From Candidatus Eremiobacterota bacterium (GTDB lineage Bacteria > Vulcanimicrobiota > CADAWZ01 > Ess09-12), in assembly GCA_031082125.1 (NCBI GenBank), contig JAVHLM010000001.1, positions 461,080 through 525,079 of the forward strand: a stretch of DNA of 64,000 nt. Direction: 5' to 3'. A model generated the notes under the pieces. It saw only the letters and a program-made list of their open reading frames with translations, searched no databases and was not told the DNA's origin. The translations under genes and the position numbers were made by a program. Shown here one piece after another: positions 15,169-23,023 of this stretch; the first letter of the stretch is position 1, and each line of letters opens with the position of its first letter.

Positions 15169-17574
15169 GTGAATATCAAGGCTGGCTCTCACCTCAGGGA
15201 GGCCCCTCACCGGGAGGCTGATCAGGCCACCAAGGCCAGGTTTGCTTCTCCAGCGATGATCCGCGAGTATCCCGGCTACGAGGCCGTCATGGAGGGCGGG
15301 CAGGTCTTCAATGCCATCCCCGGCTTTCCGCTGGTGACGTACGGCGCCGACGAGGTGCTCTCGCGCTCGAACTGCCGCCACATTTTCCGCGATCTCGCCG
15401 GGGAGGTCCTGGACTGGAACCTCTGGTGCCTCTCCTCCGCCGGCACAAAGCTTGATATTCTCATAGGGGAAGCCCTTCTTTCTCTCAACGGGAAGCTCGA
15501 GAAGCTCGGCTATGTGCGGGTTTCAGACTTCGTGCGCGAGGAGCTGGGGATCTCTTCCCGGAGCGGCCATGAGCTGATGCGGTATACGAAGGCCCTTCAG
15601 AAGCTCCCCCTCATCAGGGAGGCTCTTGAAAAGGGGCTTCTGCGCAAAAGTGCGCTGCGGTATCTCTTCCAGGCCGTCACGCCCGAAACCGAGGCGGAGT
15701 GGCTCTCAAAAGCCATGCAGTGCACCATAAGACAAATTGAAGAGGAGGTGAAGTGTTTCAAATCCGGTGCCGAGGGAAGCGGCATCAATTCATTCGCTGC
15801 CGCCGATGACGACGAAGAGGACGCAGGGAGCCTCGCAGTGAGCGTGCGGGCTCCTTTTTCTGTTGCCGCAAAATGGGACCGGGCGCTGGAAGTGTTCCGC
15901 AGGATGGAGGAGGTGGAGCTCTCTTCGGAGTCTTTCGTGGAGGCTCTTCTCGCCGAATTCTCCGCTTCGGCGCCGAGCATTGGGATCGGGGTGCAGGGCA
16001 CCACAGTACAGGCACCGGAGGATTCCGATTCCGGGACAGGGAAGCCTGAGGCTCGGGAGGCCGCGGGAGCTTCTCTCTGCCGCTCGCAGGGGAAAGACTC
16101 CCAGGGAGCCTGCGTCACCCACGGCGAGGGGGCATACTCTCGGAATAGCCTTGATGCTTCCGGCACCAAGGAGAACGGAACCGATCCCGCCATCGAGAAG
16201 AAAGCCCTTCTCCTTGGCGCCCTGGCGGGTGCCATCGGCTCCCTCGATGACGAGGCCTCCTTCGGCGAGCGGGACAAGGAGCTTGCCCGCCAGGTCCACA
16301 AGGATCTTGAAGAGATATCGCACCTCTGGGAGTTCCTGCCCTGGAAGCCTGTCACGGTGGAGCTTCCCCCGGAGTTTCAGGCTCCCGGGAGTCACTGCTC
16401 CGATGCCGATACCACCGTCACCCCTGACGGGACCCTGGTGCATCCTCCCGCCGATCCCTTCGAGACGGTCTCCCGCCTCCGGAAGATGGCTTCCCTGCGG
16501 CACTCCCTCTCCTTCTACCAGGGGAGGCTCCTGCGGACTCTCAACAATTTCGGTCTCTATAAGGACATGCTCTTCCTCTCCCTGGGGCATTACACCAGGG
16601 AGCGCCTCGGGATGTCCCGCAGCACCGCGTATTCTCTCATCAAATTAGAAAGGAGTTATCTGGAATATCCCGATATGCTGGACCTTGTGCAGGTGGGAAA
16701 GCTCTCCCCTGAGCAGGCGCGGCATCTCGCCAGGGTCTTCATTGAGGGAACCCGCGTCCAGGGAGCATGGCTCTCCTATGCACAGGAGGTGCCGGTTGCC
16801 ACCCTGATGGCTGCCGTTGAAGGGTTCCTCCGCTTCGCGAAGAGGGCGGTCCACAAAAAGTGGGACATCCATCCCGAGGCCTTCGAGGTGGCCGTCACGG
16901 GAAGGTCCGTCAAGAGGGTTTCCCCCGCAATCTCTAATGCCATGGAACCCAGTGGGGATATGGGTTTGGATGCCACCGTCCAGATTTCCGCACAGCAAAA
17001 AACAGGGGAAGGGGGACATAGTTCCAGGGGAGCCGTCATCTGGGAGGTCACCCAGGGCAGGGAGCACCCCGATCTCCCTGAGATTCTCTCGATCCTCTCG
17101 GGAGAGACCCCGAAAGAAGGAACCTTCGGATCAAATCCCTCAGACCGGGGCGCCATCATCCGCTTCTTCATCAAAAAAGATCTTGTCCCCCTCTGGAACC
17201 ACGCGGTGAGACTCTGGGCCGCCGGCAGGTCCGAAGAAGCCGCCGAGGGCGGGCAGGAGCTCGCGCTCTTCATCGAGGCCCTTCTTGACACTTTCCTCTC
17301 CGCCTGGGACCTCCCCGAGAAGCGGGACATCCACCACCGCACCCTGGCCCGTGATAATTACCAGTGCCAGGCTCCCGGCTGCAAGTGCCGGCGCAACCTT
17401 CATTCCCATCATATCATCTTCCGCTCACACGGGGGAAGTGACAAACTTCAAAACAGAATCACCCTCTGCATGGCCCACCACCTGCGGTGCCTCCACGAGG
17501 GCCACCTCATCATCAGGGGCCGGGCGCCCTATGGCCTTACCTTCATCTTTCCCCGCGATAGACGAGGCTTTTAA
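15169..17574 (+). CDS. Large HNH nuclease-like protein with two DUF222-like helical units (copy 1)
   Basis: 801 residues from GTG 15169, 8-9 bp after GAAAGGAG. The C-terminal zinc-type HNH domain (about 735-780) shows YQCQAPGC, then RRNLHSHHIIFRSHGGS, then ITLCMAHH, i.e. the paired Cys, the catalytic HH and the final Cys/His. Two internal helical units of about 95 residues (about 104-195 and 455-560) share a pattern: xxREELGIS.R, LxxxLPLIREALEKGLL, KSALRYLFQ...PETEAEWLSKA in unit 1; YTRERLGMSRSTAYSLIKL and SPEQARHLARVF in unit 2. They resemble the DUF222/13E12 helical region fused to HNH domains in other bacteria. Between them lies an acidic, low-complexity spacer. Paralogue at 32939-35518. 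Role unknown; DNA nicking or mobility is inference. Confidence 0.8.
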   Translation: MNIKAGSHLREAPHREADQATKARFASPAMIREYPGYEAVMEGGQVFNAIPGFPLVTYGADEVLSRSNCRHIFRDLAGEVLDWNLWCLSSAGTKLDILIGEALLSLNGKLEKLGYVRVSDFVREELGISSRSGHELMRYTKALQKLPLIREALEKGLLRKSALRYLFQAVTPETEAEWLSKAMQCTIRQIEEEVKCFKSGAEGSGINSFAAADDDEEDAGSLAVSVRAPFSVAAKWDRALEVFRRMEEVELSSESFVEALLAEFSASAPSIGIGVQGTTVQAPEDSDSGTGKPEAREAAGASLCRSQGKDSQGACVTHGEGAYSRNSLDASGTKENGTDPAIEKKALLLGALAGAIGSLDDEASFGERDKELARQVHKDLEEISHLWEFLPWKPVTVELPPEFQAPGSHCSDADTTVTPDGTLVHPPADPFETVSRLRKMASLRHSLSFYQGRLLRTLNNFGLYKDMLFLSLGHYTRERLGMSRSTAYSLIKLERSYLEYPDMLDLVQVGKLSPEQARHLARVFIEGTRVQGAWLSYAQEVPVATLMAAVEGFLRFAKRAVHKKWDIHPEAFEVAVTGRSVKRVSPAISNAMEPSGDMGLDATVQISAQQKTGEGGHSSRGAVIWEVTQGREHPDLPEILSILSGETPKEGTFGSNPSDRGAIIRFFIKKDLVPLWNHAVRLWAAGRSEEAAEGGQELALFIEALLDTFLSAWDLPEKRDIHHRTLARDNYQCQAPGCKCRRNLHSHHIIFRSHGGSDKLQNRITLCMAHHLRCLHEGHLIIRGRAPYGLTFIFPRDRRGF

Positions 17575-17639
17575 CTATGCAGGAAATAATGCTTATGCCA
17601 AGAGGCCCGGGGGAAACGGGGCATTGAAAGGAGTTTTCC

Positions 17640-17671
17640 GTCCCTCTGTGAAATACCACAGAGGGACTTTT
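17640..17671 (+). terminator. Rho-independent terminator of HNH gene 1
   Basis: A perfect 11-bp stem GTCCCTCTGTG / CACAGAGGGAC with a six-base loop, followed by TTTT. Confidence 0.9.
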
Positions 17672-17680
17672 GCTTCTACC

Positions 17681-17709
17681 TTGTCATGGGCCCGGTTTTT
17701 TGCTAGAAT
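17681..17709 (+). promoter_or_regulatory. Promoter of the PulJ-like pilin gene
   Basis: TTGTCA at 17681-17686, 17 bp, TAGAAT at 17704-17709 preceded by TGC. The predicted leader is about 86 nt and contains a GCCGCC/GGCGGC hairpin (17760-17780) shortly before the RBS. Confidence 0.7.
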
Positions 17710-17801
17710 TTAAAGAGAACGGAAAACGGGAGCCTCTCTCAGGATACATCACCATAGATGCCGCCAGGGTTTTTGGCGGCACGGAAACAAGGAGCAAAGC
17801 T

Positions 17802-18692
17802 GTGGAAAGCTATACCAGACACACCCGACGGCTCCTGCGCGGCACCACCCTCGCAGAGCTTCTCATCGCCACGTTCATCTTCGGCTTTCTCACCATGATC
17901 CTGCTGGGCATCATCAACTTCGGCACCCAGACGTGGAAGAAGGTGGAGTCCCGCTCGTCCACGGAGAAGGACATCCGCCGGGCGCTCCTCGACCTCTCCA
18001 AGACCATGAGAAACACCGACGTGGCCACCTTCAACTGCTCAGGCTCATATTCAAAATCAATTAACGGAAAAACCTTCGTAGTGCCCTGGATGGCCTTCAA
18101 GACGGCACAGGCAGTGGAGCTTTACGACCCCGAGTTCGTCGGATTTGACGGAACTACGGATACCAACAGGATGCAGTGGACTTACTTCATCCTTTACTAT
18201 GCCGTGCCGCCGACAAATGACAACTGCCAGGGCGATACGGCAGCGGAAAAATATTGCCCCCACAAGATTCTCATCAAGAAATTCCTGGCGGTAAGCGGGA
18301 CAGGAACAGGGGGCACCGATGCAAATATTACCAATAAGACATACCTCTCTTCCAGCGATGTGGACCCCTACCTTACGCAGACAGAATCGGCAAAAGACGT
18401 GGCGTCCGGCACGGAAAAAGCCGTGGACACCACTCTCGGCCCCTCTGTGTCGGTAGTTGCCCGCAATGTGCTCAATTTCGCCCCGGGATTCAACGATTTG
18501 AAGAACTCTCGATCATATGGAATCACTGCATCAATCCCCCAGGTTGCTTTTTCATTGAAATGCTTCAAGGTCCTGGAGTATGCAAAGTCGGGAGCCATAG
18601 GTACGTCCGATCTCGCGTCAAGCCTCATCCCCTCCACCATGTCCATCCAGGTGGACCAGAAAATCATCCCGGCCAACAATTACTGCCCATGA
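17802..18692 (+). CDS. Prepilin-like protein, PulJ/GspJ type
   Basis: 296 residues from GTG 17802, with AAGGAG 7 bp upstream; the frame extends further left but without an RBS. The N-terminus is a classic prepilin: a basic leader ending RRLLRG, cleavage expected after Gly14, then TTLAELLIATFIFGFLTMI with Glu at +5 of the mature protein and a hydrophobic helix. The remainder is a large globular region with strand-rich segments (KTFVVPWMAFKTAQAVELYD, YFILYYAVPP) and several Cys. The size and the leader suit a minor pseudopilin of a type II secretion or type IV pilus system. No pilus machinery genes lie beside it, so its system must be encoded elsewhere. Confidence 0.85.
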   Translation: MESYTRHTRRLLRGTTLAELLIATFIFGFLTMILLGIINFGTQTWKKVESRSSTEKDIRRALLDLSKTMRNTDVATFNCSGSYSKSINGKTFVVPWMAFKTAQAVELYDPEFVGFDGTTDTNRMQWTYFILYYAVPPTNDNCQGDTAAEKYCPHKILIKKFLAVSGTGTGGTDANITNKTYLSSSDVDPYLTQTESAKDVASGTEKAVDTTLGPSVSVVARNVLNFAPGFNDLKNSRSYGITASIPQVAFSLKCFKVLEYAKSGAIGTSDLASSLIPSTMSIQVDQKIIPANNYCP

Positions 18693-18696
18693 TACC

Positions 18697-19695
18697 GTGA
18701 AGGCACTTCACAGGAACCGCCTGCTCCATGGAAGCGCCTTTGCCGCAGGCTGCATCCTCCTGGTCATGCTCATCTCAAGTGCAGGAGTGCAGCCTTTCCT
18801 GAGGACCCTCTCCCGCCTGTCACCAGCGGCGATAGCAGCAGCCCTCGCACTCTATTGCGTGGTCTGGCTCCTCAGGACCATGAGGCTCTCGAGGTTCATC
18901 TCCCATAGGGGAGAGGCTATTCGCGCTGCGGACCTTTTCAGGATGCATATCGCCAGCTATGCCCTCAACTCCATTCTGCCGGCCAAGCTCGGCGACGCTG
19001 CCCTGGCCGGCGTCCTCGCCGCAAGGGGATTCTCCCTGGGAAGCGCCGCCGCCGTGGTGCTCCAGATGAGGATACAAGATATAATGGCAGTGATTATCTG
19101 CATTATCCCCTCTCTTTTCATGATTGCCGAAAAAGACATGCCCTCATGGATTGTGACTCTCATGCTGGTATGCCTCGCTCTTGCGGCAGTTCCCATTGTC
19201 ACACTTCTTCTTGACAGGAAGCAACGGATAGGCGATTTGCTGATGCAGGCGGAAAAGAGCTTCGGCCACCGCATAGTGAAAATGGCAGCGCTGCAGACTC
19301 ATGAAGCCTACAAAGCCTCTCAAGCCATGGTATTTGACGGAAAACTCATGAGCTCTACAGGGGTCCTTTCTCTTCTGATATGGATTTTCGAGGGGCTCAC
19401 CGCTTACGCCGTGGCCATCGCTCTGGGAATCTCCCTGCCTTTTTTCGCCGTCACAGGGGCAATGGCCATGGCAAACGCAGGCAAGGGAATTATTGCCGTG
19501 CCGGGAGGAATCGGCGTTCACGAGAGCATCTTTTCCGGGATGCTTGTCCTCCTTGGCACCCCCCTCGAGAGCGCCGTGGCCCTTGCCTTTCTGGATCACA
19601 TGCTGAAAAAGTCTTTCAATATGCTTATCGGTTTTCCCGCAGCTGCCGCACTCGGTATGGATAGCAAAACAGCGAAGAGCGTTACTCCGTCATAA
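18697..19695 (+). CDS. Flippase-like integral membrane protein (LPG synthase TM family)
   Basis: 332 residues with about 7-8 membrane helices. The motifs LPAKLGDAALAGVLAARG and IAVPGGIGVHES match the lysylphosphatidylglycerol-synthase transmembrane family (UPF0104/YbhN-like), and the soluble aminoacyltransferase domain of MprF is absent. Such stand-alone proteins are thought to move lipids or polyprenyl-linked sugars across the membrane; here the neighbouring glycosyltransferase genes favour a lipid-linked sugar. The GTG start at 18697 lies only 4 bp after the pilin stop, so the two are probably co-transcribed, although the functional link is unclear. Confidence 0.85.
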   Translation: MKALHRNRLLHGSAFAAGCILLVMLISSAGVQPFLRTLSRLSPAAIAAALALYCVVWLLRTMRLSRFISHRGEAIRAADLFRMHIASYALNSILPAKLGDAALAGVLAARGFSLGSAAAVVLQMRIQDIMAVIICIIPSLFMIAEKDMPSWIVTLMLVCLALAAVPIVTLLLDRKQRIGDLLMQAEKSFGHRIVKMAALQTHEAYKASQAMVFDGKLMSSTGVLSLLIWIFEGLTAYAVAIALGISLPFFAVTGAMAMANAGKGIIAVPGGIGVHESIFSGMLVLLGTPLESAVALAFLDHMLKKSFNMLIGFPAAAALGMDSKTAKSVTPS

Positions 19696-19720
19696 GGGCC
19701 ATAAGCTCACTGCCATGGTT

Positions 19721-21673
19721 TCAGGGAGCCCTTCGGGCCTTGTCCAGGAGCAGCAGGAAAAGAGGGTCCACCTTCTGCCCGGCTTCCAGAAGCAGTTTCA
19801 CATCCCGCCCTGATGCCTGGTAGTCCTTCATCATGAATGAGGCAAGAGCCCTGTTGCGGTAGGCATCCCAGTAGTTTTTCCGAAAAGCCACGGCCTTGTC
19901 ATAGTCCCCTAGAGCATCAGAGTACCTCTTCTCCCTGAAATGAGCATTCCCCCTGTTATAATAGGCCTCAGACGACTTCCTGTTGATGGAGAGCGCCCTG
20001 TTGAACTCCTCTATGGCCTTTTCACGGGCTCCCTGCTCAAAATATATATTCCCCAGGTTTATGTAGGGCTCTATATAGCTTGAATCTATGGCAATGGCCT
20101 TCCGGTACATCTCCTCTGCTTTCCCGTAATCCTTCTCTCTCTGGTAAATATTGCCGCGGTAGTAGTACAGAACGGATTTTTTGGGCTCGAAAGCGATCAT
20201 GAAATCAAGGTGGCCTTTTGCAGCGCGGTAATCATCAAGAGCGATGAGGACTCCGGCGAGATTGATGCGGGTTATCCCGTCGAAGGGACTTATCGAGAAA
20301 GCTTTCTCGAGATCTTCTCGGGCTTTCAGGTATTCGCCCCTTTCCTTGAAGAAATTTGCCCTCCCGTTGAGGGCAATAAGGTAACGGGGATGCTTCTCAA
20401 GCACATGGTTCCAGAAGGTGAGCCCGTCCTTCCACACGGCGCAATGACAATAACTCGAGAGGCCGTAATAGCCCGCCAGCAGGACGAGAAGCAGCATGCA
20501 CAATGCCTTCCCTGCGCTCCTTTTTGCGCTCCTCCAGCACCATGAAAAAGCCTCTCCAAGGATAAGCACTATTCCTATGGAGGGGATATAGGTCTGCCTG
20601 AGACCTATCAGCGAAGTGGCATCGGCGGGGAGCAGCCTGAGCACGGGGAAAATGAAGAGCGTAAAGAACAGTATACCGAAAAGCCCATGACGGTAAAGGG
20701 CGGGAGAGCTGCTCCTGAGCCTTTTCAACGGTTTTGCCAGAAGGGTCGCTATGACGACGATGACAAGAGGTGAGAGCCATACCGCGAGGGGAGGGCTTTC
20801 AATAAAGGAGGCTTCAAGAGGATATAACTCCTGGAGATCAAAGGGGATGACGATTTTCAGGGCATACATGAGGAAGAGATAGGCAGCTATGAAAATCCCC
20901 TTGAAGAATGAGATATGATAGAGCTCGGCAAGATGAGACTCAAAATACACATGAATCCACGCGGCAACTCCTGCGGCAAGAAAGCCCAGAAGGTAGGGAG
21001 CTTTCATCATGAGCGCTTTGCGGTCGAGTCTTTCAAGAATGTAATAGTCATACAGGATCAGGGCAAAAGGGAGGAGGCTCCCTATGGGCTTTGAGAGAAG
21101 CGAGAAAGCATAAAGAAGAAGCGAAACAAAGTACAGAGCCAGGCTTGGGCGCTTCCCGTAATAACAATAGCAGATAAAGGAAGAGAGAAAGAAGAAGGCG
21201 CAGAGAAGGCCTTTTCTCTCGACCACCCAGGCAACAGACTGCACCCTGAGAGGCGAGAGGGCAAAAAGAAACGCTGCCGCGAGAGAAGCGAGAGGGTCCC
21301 CGCTGATGAGCCGGACAAGCCAGAAGACAAGAAGGCTGTTCACTATGTGGAGCAGAAGGTTGTGGGCATGGTAGGGGAAGGGATTGAGTCTGTAAAAATG
21401 GTGCTCAAGCGCAAAGGAGAGCATCACAAGGGGCGTGTACATCCCATAGAGCGTCGAAGTGAATATCTGCCTGACATTATGAGGCGAGAGGTCCTTTATC
21501 ATGTGATTCCCGGTCACGTAGGCATCATCGTCCCAGTTGATGAATCCGCATTTCAGCACCGGAGAAAAAGCAAGAAACGTGACAATGACCAGCACGGAAA
21601 GAGCGGGGATTATCATTTTCCCCGGGAAAAAAATCAATGGCGCGCCGCTTCCGCCCTCAATGCTTCTCTTCAT
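19721..21673 (-). CDS. TMTC-like glycosyltransferase with C-terminal TPR repeats (copy 1)
   Basis: 650 residues: about 11-13 membrane helices in the first 420, then 5-6 TPR repeats to the C-terminus (YYYRGNIYQREKDYGKAEEM, YINLGNIYFEQGAREKAIEE). The first external loop holds FINWDDDAYVTGNHMI, whose acidic residues correspond to the catalytic loop of GT-C O-mannosyltransferases of the TMTC/PMT type. YPLEASFIESPPLAVWLSP and LRQTYIPSIGIVLILGEAF are further conserved loops. It should transfer a sugar from a polyprenyl-phosphate donor to an exported protein or glycan, with the TPRs on the same outer face. ATG 21673 follows GGGAGCGTAAGG. Full-length paralogue at 28138-30090. Confidence 0.85.
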   Translation of the reverse strand: MKRSIEGGSGAPLIFFPGKMIIPALSVLVIVTFLAFSPVLKCGFINWDDDAYVTGNHMIKDLSPHNVRQIFTSTLYGMYTPLVMLSFALEHHFYRLNPFPYHAHNLLLHIVNSLLVFWLVRLISGDPLASLAAAFLFALSPLRVQSVAWVVERKGLLCAFFFLSSFICYCYYGKRPSLALYFVSLLLYAFSLLSKPIGSLLPFALILYDYYILERLDRKALMMKAPYLLGFLAAGVAAWIHVYFESHLAELYHISFFKGIFIAAYLFLMYALKIVIPFDLQELYPLEASFIESPPLAVWLSPLVIVVIATLLAKPLKRLRSSSPALYRHGLFGILFFTLFIFPVLRLLPADATSLIGLRQTYIPSIGIVLILGEAFSWCWRSAKRSAGKALCMLLLVLLAGYYGLSSYCHCAVWKDGLTFWNHVLEKHPRYLIALNGRANFFKERGEYLKAREDLEKAFSISPFDGITRINLAGVLIALDDYRAAKGHLDFMIAFEPKKSVLYYYRGNIYQREKDYGKAEEMYRKAIAIDSSYIEPYINLGNIYFEQGAREKAIEEFNRALSINRKSSEAYYNRGNAHFREKRYSDALGDYDKAVAFRKNYWDAYRNRALASFMMKDYQASGRDVKLLLEAGQKVDPLFLLLLDKARRAP

Positions 21674-21710
21674 GCCTTACGCTCCCAGTCTTTCAATGTG
21701 AGAAACCCTG

Positions 21711-22808
21711 TCATCTCAGCAAGGTCATCTGGTAAAGCTCATTGAGCTCCATCTGGCACCCGAAAAAACATTCCCTGCAGGAGAGGAGCTCCCTTCTCAC
21801 TCTTTCATACTCCCTGCCATGCCAGAACTCCCGGAGGCCCTCGCCGCGTGCCAGAGTGGCAAGAGCCCTGTTGTTCTGGAAATAATAAAAGCAGGGGAAC
21901 ACGGCGCCCCGGTAGTCTATCACCATTGAATGATAACCTGCGAAACAGGAGACATCAGGAAAAGGGCCGCTCACATACTGCCCAAGACGGGCAAGGTACC
22001 GGGGCGAGTTATCTATGAAGGCATCTTTGAGCCTGAGCTCCCTTATAAGGGCAAGAGCTGCGCCGAGTTTCTCCCTGTCGTCAAGGTAATTCCTGGAGCG
22101 GTTCTCCCTGTAAAGGTTGAAATCCACTTCCATCACGTTAAAATAGATGGCATCGGCCCCTTTTTCCTTTATGAACCGGATAAGGCCGGTGACATCCTCG
22201 CAGTTCCTCGAGGTGAGCACTGTTGAAACCGACAGGTTGGGCCTCGAGGAGGATTGCTTTTTCTTTGCCGCTGCCATCGTCTCAATAGCTGTTACCGCGC
22301 CTTCAAAGGCTTTCGGGGAGCTCCTCACGGTATTCACATACTCTGGGTCCGCGCTGTCAAGCGATATGTTCAGTGAATCGAGGCCCGCCGCGATGAGGGA
22401 TTCCGAGAGCCCGGGGGTAAGCTTTATCCCGTTTGTCGTGAGGTTCGTGGAGACCTTGAAGCCCGAGGCATAGGAGATCAGCTCGGCCATGTCTTCACGG
22501 AGGAGAGGCTCACCGCCGGTGAAGCTTACCGTTGAAACCCCAAGCCTGGCAAGCTGTGACAGCAGATCCTTCATAGAGGCCGTATCCTCGTCGCCGGGAG
22601 GCCCCGCCCTGGAGGGAAGCTCGCAATAAAGGCAGCGCTCGTTGCAGCGATAAGTGACGGCGACGCTGGCCAGGATCGGCCCTGAAACGCATTTTTTCGT
22701 GAGGGCTTCAGAGGGAATCGAGAGGCCATGGCGTGCCCTCCGCAGCAGCCATTGAAAGTCTCCCCTTTTCAGGCGGCCTGCAATCTCGACAAAAAATTTT
22801 TTCCGCAT
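21711..22808 (-). CDS. Radical SAM protein with SPASM-like C-terminus
   Basis: 365 residues from ATG 22808, chosen because the promoter at 22843-22871 leaves the two upstream in-frame ATGs untranscribed or at the 5' end. VTYRCNERCLYCELP carries CxxxCxxC, the ligand set for the SAM-cleaving 4Fe-4S cluster. SFTGGEPLLRED and SLDSADPEYVN are the SAM-binding strands. The C-terminus has a further Cys set (VSCFAGYHSM, GAVFPCFYYF, SCRECFFGCQMELNEL) as in SPASM/Twitch domains that hold an auxiliary cluster. Members mature peptides or modify enzymes and metabolites. No RiPP precursor or known substrate gene is adjacent, so the substrate is open. Confidence 0.85.
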   Translation of the reverse strand: MRKKFFVEIAGRLKRGDFQWLLRRARHGLSIPSEALTKKCVSGPILASVAVTYRCNERCLYCELPSRAGPPGDEDTASMKDLLSQLARLGVSTVSFTGGEPLLREDMAELISYASGFKVSTNLTTNGIKLTPGLSESLIAAGLDSLNISLDSADPEYVNTVRSSPKAFEGAVTAIETMAAAKKKQSSSRPNLSVSTVLTSRNCEDVTGLIRFIKEKGADAIYFNVMEVDFNLYRENRSRNYLDDREKLGAALALIRELRLKDAFIDNSPRYLARLGQYVSGPFPDVSCFAGYHSMVIDYRGAVFPCFYYFQNNRALATLARGEGLREFWHGREYERVRRELLSCRECFFGCQMELNELYQMTLLR

Positions 22809-22842
22809 GGGCACCCAACAAAAAATGATATCAAACACTCCC

Positions 22843-22871
22843 ATCTTAGCAGAAATTCCCCTGCGAAACAA
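22843..22871 (-). promoter_or_regulatory. Promoter of the radical SAM gene
   Basis: Minus strand: TTGTTT (22871-22866), 17 bp, TAAGAT (22848-22843) preceded by TGC. Start near 22836. Confidence 0.65.
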
Positions 22872-22944
22872 CATTCCCCCATGGCAATGAAGAAATCATC
22901 GCTGAAGATTTTTCAGGACCCTGGAAAAAAACGCGGGAATTGTT

Positions 22945-22956
22945 TATAATTATAAT
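22945..22956 (+). promoter_or_regulatory. Tandem -10 boxes before the PilX-like gene
   Basis: TATAATTATAAT gives two back-to-back -10 boxes; a -35 is weak (TGGAAA near 22922 for the first box). A leader of about 60-70 nt precedes ATG 23024. Confidence 0.45.
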
Positions 22957-23023
22957 GTAGTTCACCTGTTTCATCATATATGCCGTATCGCGTGGACCAG
23001 AATATTTCCAGGAGGAGGGAGCC

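Noticed and set aside
17760-17780. GCCGCC/GGCGGC hairpin in the pilin leader as a c-di-GMP riboswitch
   Set aside because: The conserved GEMM core sequences (for example the GGNACGCAAAGCC-type loop) are absent; it is probably a simple hairpin.
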